A DNA stretch of 64,000 nt from an uncultured Lachnospiraceae bacterium (GCA_902793335.1 CADBCZ010000014.1:1-64000), one strand, 5' to 3'; counted from the first letter of the stretch, positions 17,858 through 26,738 are shown. Program-made: numbers and translations. The notes: generated by a model not told the origin, from the letters alone.

Positions 17858-18862
17858 ATGATAAAGATAGGTGTATGTGCAGATTGCAATATATCGGCAG
17901 GGATTAGAAAATATATAGCTGATGATAAGAATTTAAAAAGTGAAGTAAATGTGTTCGTTTATACTGACAGTGGACAAATGGTTGATAATATCGAGAATAA
18001 TAAGGATATTCCTGATATTATTTTTTGTGAAACAGATGATACGCTTGATATAATCGAAGAGATACGCAGGAAAAATGATGTGGTGGAGATAGTATTATTG
18101 TTACCAAAGAACAAAAAGCTGGGTGATATTATTCTTTACCGCGCGTTTGGAATTCTTACTGTTCCTTTAAAATTGAGCGGAATTAAGAAAATTATTGAAA
18201 AATATAAGGAACTTCATAATGTTGATAAGAACTGTTTGACCGTAACTGTTAATAAGGAACCATTTTCTGTTCAGCTTAAAGATATTTTATATTTTGAGAG
18301 TAGAAAAAGGATAATATATACGCATGGCTTAAAGAATGAAATTCATTTTTATAAGACTATAAGGGATCTTGAAAAAGAATTATCTGACAGAGGATTTGTG
18401 AGATGTCATCGTTCTTTTCTGGTAAATGCAAAATATGTTGAAGAAGTACATAGAGAATACTTAATTATCAGAGGTGAAAAGATTCCGGTTGGTCGGGATT
18501 ATTATGAACAGGGTGACGGAGGTATATGGAAAAGTCTTCGTAAGTGGAATAAATATGGAGCGATAATAGGGGTTGGAGGAGCATATGACGGCGTGATATT
18601 CCGAATAAAACCGGAAGTTGAAATAATAATTGGAAAAGATGCGAGATATGCGGATATAGTTATAAATGATGCGGTTGTCAGTGATAAGCAGGGAATAATA
18701 ATATTTCACCAAAATAGTAAAAGTTATAGTCTTTGGAATGTTGCTGATGAAGTTATTGTTGTCAACGATAATTTGCGTATATTGCAGGGAGAGTCTGTAA
18801 GCCTTAAGACGGGGGATGTTTTTGGAACAGAAGATTCCTCACAACGCTTTGAATTGGGATGA
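17858..18862 (+). CDS. Pseudo-receiver / LytTR / FHA-like fusion regulator
   Basis: A 334-residue protein with three modules. Residues 1-120 resemble a response-regulator receiver (KIGVCADC start, then PDIIFCETDD), but the expected phospho-acceptor Asp position reads Glu, so phosphorylation is doubtful. Residues about 127-218 are a clear LytTR DNA-binding domain (LKDILYFESRKRIIYTH, FVRCHRSFLVNAKYV). Residues about 235-334 look FHA-like (EIIIGKDARYADIVINDAVVSD), but the canonical GR and SRxH residues are changed to GK and SDKQ. It is likely a transcription factor whose input is the Ser/Thr kinase pathway or protein contact, not a histidine kinase. The fusion of LytTR with an FHA-like domain is unusual. 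Confidence 0.82.
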   Translation: MIKIGVCADCNISAGIRKYIADDKNLKSEVNVFVYTDSGQMVDNIENNKDIPDIIFCETDDTLDIIEEIRRKNDVVEIVLLLPKNKKLGDIILYRAFGILTVPLKLSGIKKIIEKYKELHNVDKNCLTVTVNKEPFSVQLKDILYFESRKRIIYTHGLKNEIHFYKTIRDLEKELSDRGFVRCHRSFLVNAKYVEEVHREYLIIRGEKIPVGRDYYEQGDGGIWKSLRKWNKYGAIIGVGGAYDGVIFRIKPEVEIIIGKDARYADIVINDAVVSDKQGIIIFHQNSKSYSLWNVADEVIVVNDNLRILQGESVSLKTGDVFGTEDSSQRFELG

Positions 18863-18877
18863 AAAGGAGATGATGTT

Positions 18878-19081
18878 TTGAAACTTGTACAATGTAAAAA
18901 AAATCATTACTATGACGCAGATAAATTTGCATCCTGCCCACATTGCGCAGTTTATGATAAGCAGGCGGAAGATACTGATAGCAGGGAGGCAGAAGAAGAA
19001 AATAGTGATGAGGCGGCTGTGACATTGGAGCAGGGGTTGGCAAACTCAGTAAGGGAAGCTATGAAAAAGCACAGTAGTTAA
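18878..19081 (+). CDS. Small zinc-ribbon protein
   Basis: A 67-residue protein starting at TTG 18878 with a GGAGATG site upstream. The N-terminus has CKKNHYYDADKFASCPHC, which supplies Cys and His metal ligands in the same CPHC style as the two kinases. The remainder is acidic (TDSREAEEENSDEAA) with a short C-terminal helix. It lies 16 bp after the LytTR-FHA gene in the same operon. Possible roles are a kinase substrate, an adaptor recognised by the FHA protein, or a partner of the zinc ribbons. No enzymatic motif is visible. Confidence 0.65.
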   Translation: MKLVQCKKNHYYDADKFASCPHCAVYDKQAEDTDSREAEEENSDEAAVTLEQGLANSVREAMKKHSS

Positions 19082-19192
19082 AGCTATACCAATTATATTG
19101 TTATATGGTACATCTTGTTTGTATTATGGAACATTTTAGCGCATTTTAATCAATATTTGTGATAAAATCAATCGACTTTTAGAATAAGCGTA

Positions 19193-19927
19193 ATGAAAGT
19201 GATTGACGATACGATGAAGTTGATGATTTGCTTTGATGATAAGAATTTTACTGACAAAATTAAAAGAACTGTTGAATCATTATTTCCTTACCGGATAACG
19301 GAGATAAACCAGTGTGAAATTATTGAGTTGATAGAGAGTATAGATGATCAAAGATTCGATTATGATATTATTTTTCTTGATATTCAGTATTGTAATATAA
19401 GATTTGATGGAGTTTCTATAGGAAAACGTATTAATAAAATTCTTCCGACCTGTGTAATAATGTATTTTGTTGACGATTATGATGTAATTCCTAAGATATA
19501 TGAAGTCAACCATTACTGTTTGTGTCGAAAGACAGAAGTGGATATATGGCTTGAACATTTTATCAGTCGATTGCTATTAAATGATAAAGAGAATTTTGAA
19601 AACAATTATCTGGAATTAATTTCTAAACGAAGACACATTATAATCTGTCAGGATGAGGTCGAATATATTGAGAGAAAACACAGGATGATAGAGGTTCATA
19701 CAGTAGATAAGGAATATGACGTATATTCCTCTATCAAAAAGATTAATAGTCAGTTGAATCCGATATTTGAAAGATGTCATGGCAGTTTTATAGTTAATAT
19801 GGGGTATGTAAAAGGCTTAGACGGTGATGAAATATTAATGCAGTCCGGAGTAGTAATACCTTTGGGCGAGACTTATAAGAAAAAATTTGATGAACAATAT
19901 CGATTATATATACGAAATGGAATTTAA
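19193..19927 (+). CDS. LytTR-family response regulator
   Basis: A 244-residue AgrA/LytT-like response regulator. The receiver (about 8-130) has an acidic patch (CFDDKNF) and the phospho-acceptor Asp in DIIFLDIQY. The LytTR DNA-binding domain follows (about 142-240: CQDEVEYIERKHRMIEVH, FERCHGSFIVNMGYVKGL). No histidine kinase gene is adjacent, so its sensor is elsewhere or it is governed by the preceding cluster. It is 111 bp after the zinc-ribbon gene and may have its own promoter. A terminator follows. Likely targets include nearby surface-protein genes; that is an inference. Confidence 0.85.
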   Translation: MKVIDDTMKLMICFDDKNFTDKIKRTVESLFPYRITEINQCEIIELIESIDDQRFDYDIIFLDIQYCNIRFDGVSIGKRINKILPTCVIMYFVDDYDVIPKIYEVNHYCLCRKTEVDIWLEHFISRLLLNDKENFENNYLELISKRRHIIICQDEVEYIERKHRMIEVHTVDKEYDVYSSIKKINSQLNPIFERCHGSFIVNMGYVKGLDGDEILMQSGVVIPLGETYKKKFDEQYRLYIRNGI

Positions 19928-19962
19928 GTATTAAAGATTTGATTATAAAGGCGGATGTATAA

Positions 19963-19994
19963 AAGCAGGGAGAATAGGAAACCTTGCTTTTTTT
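19963..19994 (+). terminator. Terminator of the kinase/LytTR cluster
   Basis: Positions 19963-19970 pair with 19982-19989 (8 bp, one G-T), followed by a run of T. Confidence 0.75.
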
Positions 19995-20123
19995 GTTACT
20001 ATTGTTTTTGCCTGTGTTTGTGGTAGAATGATAACAATAAGTGATTGTTAATTATGTCGAAACCAAGTGGCAAAGTTACTTTGGATATTCTTGTTATAAT
20101 AAGCTTTTAGTGGGTGAAAAGAT

Positions 20124-22952
20124 ATGGATAATACATTTTATGGGAAAGGTATATATTTAAGAGGACAAGTGTTTGTGGTTTGGGTACTTGCTTTGATAAT
20201 GGTTTTGTGTGTAGGTAGTCATACAAATGCTGCTTCTATACAAAATGATAGTGATTCTGAAATTGAGATCAACAAACCGAAGCTTGTCAGTGACGATGAC
20301 GGACAGGAATACATGTGCTATGACATTGTTGAATTTGGCTCGTATCCTCAGAGTGATCCGTCAGGGTCTTCAAAGGATCCTATCAAATGGCGTGTTATTG
20401 ATATTGATGATGAGAAGGTATTACTGTGGGCGGATTCGATATTAGATTACAGGGTGTTTGATCCAGTTGACAACGGTGGGAAATATTGGGATATTTGCGA
20501 GCTTAGAAACTGGCTGATGGGAGAATTTGCAGATGCGGCATTTTCAATTGATGAAAAAAAGGCGATTTCATATATTGACCATTGGGTAAATTATCCGGAA
20601 AGTGATAAATGTGAGGTGGTAAGAGATTCTGTATTCTTACCTGATATGGACGAATTGTATTCGTATAATTATAAAGATGTGCAATCACGATATATCAATG
20701 ATAACCGACAGATATTGTATTGGAGATATGCAACGGCATATGCTCATTTGATACAGGCAAAAGCAGGAGGTTCGCCGGATAATCTTGATGGTTATTGGCT
20801 TAGAACGTCAGGAAATCAGAATGGCATTTATCAATATGTAAAACAGGATAAATATGATAGTTTTAACAATGAGAGTGTATGGTACAACTCAGCTATTGAT
20901 ACTCCAAGGATTCTTCTTGGAGTATGTCCAATGGTATATGTTTCTAAGGCATATTTAGAGCAGACGTTAAAGGATAAAGAGAATAGAGTGATAAGACCAT
21001 ATACTGAGTATGCTCCGCCGTATGCGGATACAGTCTGGGTCGATGATGAGGTTAAAGATCCACGATATAAAATGCAGGATGGCAACGAGAATTCTGTTGT
21101 ATATGATATAGTTGAAATGGGAAGCTATCCTCAGTCTGATATAAATGGAGTTGAGAAAGAACCGATTAAATGGCGCGTGATGAATGCAACAGAGACAAAA
21201 CTGGTACTCATGGCAGATTCAATATTGGATTACAGCAAGTATAATGAAAGCAGTGATCGAAATGGTATATACTGGGGCTCTTCGGATGTAAGAAAATGGC
21301 TCAATGATTATTTCTATAATAATGCATTTAATGAAGCTGAAAAGAAAGAAATATTACTGACATCACATGAAAATGGCAGCAAGCTAATAGATAGTGTATA
21401 TAAGGGGAAGACAAATGACCATTTAATGCTCCCAGCCTATGATGATATATGCGAGTGGATGCAGGGGGGAAAAGATACACTTTCACAACAGGAGCAGACG
21501 GCGGTAATATGGAGATATCCGACTGCATATTCTCATGAACAATATAAGAAAACGACAGGTGCAGATGATGAAGGATTGTCATATTGGCTGGGTACCTCCA
21601 GCAGTCAGGATGGTTATTATATGAATGTTATAGAGGAGGAGACAGAGGGTAATATAAGGGCGGTATACAGTCAGATTAACTCATCTGCCGAATACCTAGG
21701 TATATGTCCTGTGATGGTAGTGAATCGTTCTGATGCAGGAATATATCACAAGACGGGTGAAAAGAAGGTTACTGTTATTGAAGAAATCAAACTGCCGTTT
21801 TCTGATGAAACAACAGAGCCGGGTGAAGGCAAAGATCCTGCAGGCAGCGATGAAGGGAATAAAGAGCAGACTGGTAACGGAGAAGAAGGAGAGGAAAAAA
21901 CCGGGAGTGATACAGAAGTTGTAAGCGGAGACAACGGTAAAGATGTAGAAGGCGGCAAAGAAGAAGAAAAAACCGGGAGTGACACAGAAGTTGTAAGCGG
22001 AGATGACGGTAAAGATGTAGAAGGCGGCAAAGAAGAAGAAAATACAAGGAGTGATACAGAAGTTGTAAGTGGAGACGATAATAAAGACCCGGTTGGCAAC
22101 GGAGAAGAAGGAAAGACCGGCAATAATACAAACTCAGGAAAAGCGGAAAAAGGAAGTGAGAAGAACGACGGTTCCTTACAGAATACAGGTAGTATTGTGA
22201 AGGAAATAAAAAATGCAATTCTTGGTGAACTTGAAGAACAGGTATATACAGGAGATTCTCTTACACCTGAACTGCTCATTAGTTATGGTGGCAGACAATT
22301 AATTAAAGATGTAGATTACACAGTTACATATTCAAATAATGTTAATAGCGGAATAGCATATGCTAATGTTACAGGCAAAGGCGAATACAGAGGTTCGGTT
22401 GGATATGCATTTGCAATTCAACCAAGAGTTATTGATGGACTGAATACTATACTTAAAGGTAAGGATGGCAATATATATAAAGCAGTATATACAGGCAGTG
22501 ATATTCGCCCAAAGACTTCCTTCCGTCTGCCTGTTAAAGAAGGAGATGCACAAAAGCGTCTGTCTCCTCAGGAGGGTAAGGATTATACGGTATCTTATGC
22601 GAACAACCGTAAGATAGGTGTGGCAACAATTACTTATCGTTTTTATGGAAATTATACGGGAATTGTCACAAAGGATTTTCAGATTGTTCCCGACAAAGTT
22701 ACAAAACTTCAAGCGAAGAGAAAAGGTCATAAAACAATCTTAACATGGAAAAAAGTCAAAGGTGCAGCGGGATATGAGATACTAAGAGCGTCTAAGAAGA
22801 ACGGTAAATATAAACGCATTGCAAGATTAGGCAATAAGGGAAAGTATACTGATAAGAAGGCGAAGAAAAAGTATTATTATAAAGTCAGAGCATTTGGGAA
22901 GAATTCGGGTGTACGTTATTATGGCAGTTATACTATAGTGAAAGCAAAGTAG
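20124..22952 (+). CDS. Secreted protein with two DUF6273-like domains, acidic repeats and Ig/FN3-like C-terminus
   Basis: A 942-residue protein with an N-terminal signal segment (about residues 14-36, ending HTNAA). Two copies of a DUF6273-like domain follow (about 65-285 and 325-545). Each opens YDIVEFGSYPQSD or YDIVEMGSYPQSD, then has PIKWRV, a Trp-Leu core and a closing GVCP or GICP motif. An acidic linker contains 24-residue repeats. Next come a YDG-like Ig domain (about 705-770), a second similar unit, and a Lys-rich fibronectin-like C-terminus (KVTKLQAKRKGHKTILTWKK to the end), common in Lachnospiraceae wall proteins. It is probably a surface protein. It follows the kinase/LytTR cluster but has its own leader. 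DUF6273 function is unknown to me. Confidence 0.78.
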   Translation: MDNTFYGKGIYLRGQVFVVWVLALIMVLCVGSHTNAASIQNDSDSEIEINKPKLVSDDDGQEYMCYDIVEFGSYPQSDPSGSSKDPIKWRVIDIDDEKVLLWADSILDYRVFDPVDNGGKYWDICELRNWLMGEFADAAFSIDEKKAISYIDHWVNYPESDKCEVVRDSVFLPDMDELYSYNYKDVQSRYINDNRQILYWRYATAYAHLIQAKAGGSPDNLDGYWLRTSGNQNGIYQYVKQDKYDSFNNESVWYNSAIDTPRILLGVCPMVYVSKAYLEQTLKDKENRVIRPYTEYAPPYADTVWVDDEVKDPRYKMQDGNENSVVYDIVEMGSYPQSDINGVEKEPIKWRVMNATETKLVLMADSILDYSKYNESSDRNGIYWGSSDVRKWLNDYFYNNAFNEAEKKEILLTSHENGSKLIDSVYKGKTNDHLMLPAYDDICEWMQGGKDTLSQQEQTAVIWRYPTAYSHEQYKKTTGADDEGLSYWLGTSSSQDGYYMNVIEEETEGNIRAVYSQINSSAEYLGICPVMVVNRSDAGIYHKTGEKKVTVIEEIKLPFSDETTEPGEGKDPAGSDEGNKEQTGNGEEGEEKTGSDTEVVSGDNGKDVEGGKEEEKTGSDTEVVSGDDGKDVEGGKEEENTRSDTEVVSGDDNKDPVGNGEEGKTGNNTNSGKAEKGSEKNDGSLQNTGSIVKEIKNAILGELEEQVYTGDSLTPELLISYGGRQLIKDVDYTVTYSNNVNSGIAYANVTGKGEYRGSVGYAFAIQPRVIDGLNTILKGKDGNIYKAVYTGSDIRPKTSFRLPVKEGDAQKRLSPQEGKDYTVSYANNRKIGVATITYRFYGNYTGIVTKDFQIVPDKVTKLQAKRKGHKTILTWKKVKGAAGYEILRASKKNGKYKRIARLGNKGKYTDKKAKKKYYYKVRAFGKNSGVRYYGSYTIVKAK
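21894..22109 (+). repeat. In-frame 72-bp tandem repeats (acidic linker)
   Basis: A 72-bp unit encodes a 24-residue block (EKTGSDTEVVSGDN, then GKDVEGGKEE). Two copies are nearly identical; a third diverges after its first half. Recombination between copies could change linker length. Confidence 0.85.
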
Positions 22953-23000
22953 TAATTAATATCACTATTATGCTCTGTTTATCAGCAGTACTCATTTTCA

Positions 23001-23029
23001 TTGCAGATAGATATGGAATTGGGTATAAT
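23001..23029 (+). promoter_or_regulatory. Sigma-A promoter of the AAA/PD-(D/E)XK gene
   Basis: TTGCAG (23001-23006), 17 bp, perfect TATAAT (23024-23029). It rules out a translation start at the TTG inside its -35 and supports ATG 23115. Confidence 0.8.
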
Positions 23030-23114
23030 TACGATAATTGAAAAACTATTATTTGTTTTACGTTTATGTAATAGAATGTGCAGTTATAATTATGAAATGA
23101 GAAAAGGTGATAAC

Positions 23115-24710
23115 ATGGGAATGCATTTGAATCCTGGAAATGAAGCGTTTGCAGAAATTATAAATGGTGATTATGTTGACAAGACAGGTTTGATAGATAT
23201 TGTAAATGGAACAATTAATACTCTTAATAAGCTTACTTGTATAAGTAGACCGAGAAGATTTGGAAAATCAATTGCTGCAAGTATGCTTGTTGCATATTAT
23301 GATTGTAGCTGTGATTCGCACGAATTGTTCAAAGATTATGAGATTAGCAAATGCGAAAGCTATGAGAAGCATTTGAATCAATATAATGTTATTTCGCTGG
23401 ATATTACAGGCTTTATATCTGAGGTGAAAAGCAATAAGGCTATTAATAAAGATGTTTCGGATGTTCCCGATATGATTCGAGAGGCTATCAAAAAGGATAT
23501 TGTAAGGATTTACCCGGATCTTCAGGACATAACAAGTTTGCCGGAATGCTTGAAGCAGTATGGAGAGAAATCAGGACGTAAGTTTGTATTTGTTATTGAC
23601 GAATGGGATGCCTTGATTCGTGAGGCAAAGGAGGACGGGGAGACGCAGAAACGTTACCTGAGTTTTCTTCGCAGTTTGTTTAAGAATAGAGATTTCACGC
23701 CTTATGTTGTGGCAGGATGCTATATGACCGGAATTCTTCCGATTAAGAAGGATGGAACACAATCTGCAATATCTGATTTTCGTGAGTATTCCGTACTGAA
23801 GCCGGGACGATTTGCTAAGTATACCGGATTTACTGAGGATGATGTTAGAAAGCTCTGTGAACAGAATGGTTTGGATTTTTTGATGACGAAGAAGTGGTAT
23901 GATGGATATTCAATTGGTAAAGAAAAATCTATATATAATCCGTATTCTGTCATGCAGGCGGTTAATATGGAGGAATACTGTTCATATTGGAAATATACAT
24001 CTGCGGCTGATGCGCTGGAAACATATATAAATATGAATTTTGATGGACTGAAGGAAATGGTTTTAAGACTGATTTCAGGTGAGGAGATTGAGGTTAGTAC
24101 AGATGAATTTAAAAATGATTTTGTGTCCTTTCGTAAAAAAGATGATGTGCTGACACTGATGATACATTTGGGATATCTGACATATGACTGCGTGACAGGA
24201 CAGGCTAGAATACCTAATGCCGAGGTGCAGAGTGAATTTGTGAAACTGGTTGGTAATGCAGAATTGACGGCGCTTGCAAATCTCATTAAAACATCACAGA
24301 AATTGCTTGATGATACTCTTGTCGGCAATAGTGATGAAGTTGCACAAGCCATTGAACGCATTCGTCAATCTAACTATGCACCAACCTTCTACAACAATGA
24401 ACAGGCGCTTCGGTATGTAATCAAGTTTGCATACATTGTATGTGTTGACAGATATATGAAGGTAGAAGAGTTGCCGTCAGGATGCGGAATAGCGGATGTC
24501 GTATACATTCCAAAGAGAAACAGACCTGACCCTGCAATCGTTGTAGAGCTTAAATGGAATAAATCAGAAAGTGCAGCCATATCACAGATAAAAGAGAAGA
24601 ATTATCCTGCGGTGCTGGAAGAATACGGTGGAGAGATTGTTCTTGTAGGAATCAATTATGATGATAAGACAAAGAGTCATAGTTGTGTAATTGAGAGAGT
24701 TGAGAAATAA
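23115..24710 (+). CDS. AAA-ATPase-like protein with C-terminal PD-(D/E)XK nuclease-like domain
   Basis: A 531-residue protein of the AAA-ATPase_like/PDDEXK_9 family, common in gut anaerobes. The start is ATG 23115, with AAGGTG 6 nt upstream. The N-terminus has NPGNEAFAEIINGDYVDKTG and the Walker-A-like SRPRRFGKSIAASML; Walker B is KFVFVIDEWDALI. The C-terminal part carries the nuclease-like motif IADVVYIP, then PAIVVELKWNK (Asp...Glu-x-Lys). The biological role is unknown; mobile-element or defence links have been suggested for the family. A truncated paralogue with almost identical N-terminal DNA lies at 30675. Confidence 0.85.
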   Translation: MGMHLNPGNEAFAEIINGDYVDKTGLIDIVNGTINTLNKLTCISRPRRFGKSIAASMLVAYYDCSCDSHELFKDYEISKCESYEKHLNQYNVISLDITGFISEVKSNKAINKDVSDVPDMIREAIKKDIVRIYPDLQDITSLPECLKQYGEKSGRKFVFVIDEWDALIREAKEDGETQKRYLSFLRSLFKNRDFTPYVVAGCYMTGILPIKKDGTQSAISDFREYSVLKPGRFAKYTGFTEDDVRKLCEQNGLDFLMTKKWYDGYSIGKEKSIYNPYSVMQAVNMEEYCSYWKYTSAADALETYINMNFDGLKEMVLRLISGEEIEVSTDEFKNDFVSFRKKDDVLTLMIHLGYLTYDCVTGQARIPNAEVQSEFVKLVGNAELTALANLIKTSQKLLDDTLVGNSDEVAQAIERIRQSNYAPTFYNNEQALRYVIKFAYIVCVDRYMKVEELPSGCGIADVVYIPKRNRPDPAIVVELKWNKSESAAISQIKEKNYPAVLEEYGGEIVLVGINYDDKTKSHSCVIERVEK

Positions 24711-24832
24711 TATACACGAATGTATATAGCATAAGCGAGAGCATTTTAGTTCCACGTCAGGTGCAGTTATGAAGTTCAAGATATAATATATGTTGGAAAC
24801 ATATGATAAAGAAACGGATGATAATAAATGAA

Positions 24833-24863
24833 AAGATCAGCTCGCGGAGTTGGTCTTTTTTTG
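24833..24863 (+). terminator. Rho-independent terminator
   Basis: Positions 24833-24843 pair with 24847-24857 (11 bp, with wobbles) and a T-run follows. Confidence 0.65.
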
Positions 24864-24946
24864 ATGCTTTGAGAGAATGAAAAGTTGATGTATGGAACAA
24901 ATGCCTTGTTGTATATTACCGTTCGTGACACAAGTATCATAAATAG

Positions 24947-24955
24947 TGCTATACT
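24947..24955 (+). promoter_or_regulatory. Extended -10 promoter of c-di-GMP cassette 1
   Basis: TGC then TATACT (24950-24955), an extended -10 element. The 70 bp upstream closely match the DNA ahead of cassette 2. Confidence 0.65.
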
Positions 24956-24971
24956 CCATGTATACTAGTAT

Positions 24972-25050
24972 TTTTGGCAAACCTAAGGAAACTTAGTGAC
25001 GCAAAATTATAGGGCCTGGAAAATGGTAGCCAGTTGCAGAAAATGGTCTA
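24972..25050 (+). promoter_or_regulatory. Cyclic-di-GMP-I (GEMM) riboswitch, copy 1
   Basis: Hallmarks appear in order: GGCAAACC, a GGAAAC tetraloop hairpin, GTGACGCAAA, AGGGCCT and AGCCAG. It precedes a secreted-protein gene. The region after the aptamer (25057-25082) resembles the terminator of copy 2 but has lost base pairing, so the expression platform may act differently. Confidence 0.9.
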
Positions 25051-25118
25051 TAAGATTAAGCGTCATCAGGGCGGCACTCTTTTTGAAAGTGTATAGGGGA
25101 TGAAAGGAGAGATGAGGT

Positions 25119-25907
25119 GTGAGTAAAAATGTAAGAAGTTTAATGACAATTGTTTTGGTGCTCGTAATGGCACTTGGTGTTTTTGCGACAGAATGTAAGG
25201 CAGGCGGATGGCTTGATAATGTTCAAACTATCGATTTAGACACAACACATAATGATTCGATTTCTAATTCGGATTATCAGAATGGAGCGTATTATTATGA
25301 TGTGTACCAATTTACCATGCCTCAAAAGGGTATTATAAATATATATACAGAGTCGGTCAGTGATTTATGTGTGTGCGGTAGAACAGAGTATAAAATATAT
25401 AAAGTATCAAATGTGGATTCAAAAATATGGAGTGGTCATCGTGGCGGTGATGATTATAAATATAGTTCTGCTCGAGATATATACTATGGCCCGTTGAATG
25501 TTATTCTTGATTCTGGAACTTATTACTTGGTACAAATATGTGATCGCTTTGCTTGGGATAATCGGAATAATGATATTAACTATGATATTACACTTAAATA
25601 CACGCCCAATATTACTTCACCCCAAATTAAATCGGTATTAGGTGGGAAGAAGTCTATAAAAGTCAGCTGGTATAAAGTGGCTGATGCTACAGGGTATGAA
25701 TTACAATATTCTACTAATAAAAAGTTAAAAAAGGCAACAACTGTTGTTATTGATAAAGACTCAACTATAAATAAAACTATAAAAAAATTAAAGAAAGAGA
25801 AAAAATATTATATTAGATTAAGGAGCTGTAAGTCGATGAGTGTTGCAGGTACTGATAAGGTATATAAATCTAAATGGTCGGAAACTAAAGAAATTAGAAC
25901 AAAATAA
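25119..25907 (+). CDS. Secreted protein with C-terminal fibronectin-like domain (c-di-GMP riboswitch controlled)
   Basis: A 262-residue protein starting at GTG 25119 with an AAAGGAGAG site upstream. The signal peptide (MSKNVRSLMTIVLVLVMALG, cleaved after about residue 28) is nearly the same as that of the protein at 27952. The middle (about 35-165) is Tyr/Asp-rich, with YYYDVYQFTMPQKG and DSGTYYLVQICD, resembling pre-peptidase or beta-sandwich carbohydrate-binding-like domains. The C-terminus (about 170-262) is the fibronectin-like module (IKVSWYKVADATGYELQYST). It is the first gene after riboswitch copy 1, so its expression should follow c-di-GMP levels. Confidence 0.75.
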   Translation: MSKNVRSLMTIVLVLVMALGVFATECKAGGWLDNVQTIDLDTTHNDSISNSDYQNGAYYYDVYQFTMPQKGIINIYTESVSDLCVCGRTEYKIYKVSNVDSKIWSGHRGGDDYKYSSARDIYYGPLNVILDSGTYYLVQICDRFAWDNRNNDINYDITLKYTPNITSPQIKSVLGGKKSIKVSWYKVADATGYELQYSTNKKLKKATTVVIDKDSTINKTIKKLKKEKKYYIRLRSCKSMSVAGTDKVYKSKWSETKEIRTK

Positions 25908-25934
25908 AATCTATCTTATATGGGGTGATTAGTT

Positions 25935-26738
25935 ATGAAAGATATAAAGAAACATAATGTTATTTTATGTATAGTAATTCTGGGGATTTGTTTATTAGAT
26001 GTAAAAGCTTTTGCTGCAAACAGAAAATATGTAAAAAAATTAACAATAAATACAGATGATATTGTGTTTGATGAGGGTGAATCTGTATCAAGAAAATACA
26101 ATATTAAAGTAGTTAATAAAGCATCTAAAAAAATACAGATTAAGGTTCATAATAAAAAAGTTGTTGAGGTATCTATATCAGGTAATGAAGTGTATTTTGT
26201 TGCAAAGTCTCCTGGAAAAACTGCTGTGACTTTGACGACGAAAGCAAAAAATAATAAAGGGAAAAAGATAACAAAGAAAATATATGTTAAAGTTGAACCA
26301 AAAGAAAAAGAATTGGTTTATTTTAAGACATATGCTGAGTCAGGATATATTTATGTAGGTGATAAATATAATGGTTATTGGGCAGGCATGTTTGATGACA
26401 CAATGTTTACGGATAATTTAGGTAAGACATACAAAAATGGAATAAATTGGAGACGTCCTAATTTTTCGATATCAGATAGTTATGTTGAATATAGGGTAGA
26501 TGAATATAATTATTTGAAGGGTACTATAATACTAAACTATAGTGAGAGATCAGAAGAAAAGGCTGGTTATATGAAATTATATGGTGACGGAGAACTTATT
26601 TACACCTCTCCAGAAGTGAAAAAAGGTGCTGATCCGTTTGAGGTTAATCTTGATATTTCGGGAATAAGAGTATTAAGAATTGAATTTGAAGGACAAACTA
26701 GTAATTTAAGTTTTGTAGAGCCTAAAGTGGGAAAATAA
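25935..26738 (+). CDS. Secreted Ig-like protein with NPCBM-like C-terminal domain
   Basis: A 267-residue protein with a signal peptide (about 1-28, ending AFAAN). The first half is a Lys-rich Ig-like domain (about 30-125, VKVVNKASKKIQIKVHNKK). The second half (about 130-260) reads YLKGTIILNYSERSEEKAGYM, then LYGDGELIYTS and LDISGIRVLRIEFEG. This is the pattern of NPCBM/NEW2 carbohydrate-binding modules. It lies 27 bp after the previous gene with GGGGTG upstream, so it likely shares the c-di-GMP-controlled transcript. A sugar-binding surface role is inferred. Confidence 0.72.
   Translation: MKDIKKHNVILCIVILGICLLDVKAFAANRKYVKKLTINTDDIVFDEGESVSRKYNIKVVNKASKKIQIKVHNKKVVEVSISGNEVYFVAKSPGKTAVTLTTKAKNNKGKKITKKIYVKVEPKEKELVYFKTYAESGYIYVGDKYNGYWAGMFDDTMFTDNLGKTYKNGINWRRPNFSISDSYVEYRVDEYNYLKGTIILNYSERSEEKAGYMKLYGDGELIYTSPEVKKGADPFEVNLDISGIRVLRIEFEGQTSNLSFVEPKVGK

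Noticed and set aside
21746-22279. 177-codon minus-strand frame
   Set aside because: It is antisense to the acidic repeat linker of the DUF6273-like protein and is pure Ser/Leu/Pro low complexity.
23001-23114. N-terminal extension of the AAA/PD-(D/E)XK protein
   Set aside because: The TTG start coincides with the -35 hexamer of a good promoter, and the homologous copy at 30675 begins at the later ATG.
23720-24361. 213-codon minus-strand frame
   Set aside because: Antisense to the well-supported AAA/PD-(D/E)XK gene; no domain or ribosome site.
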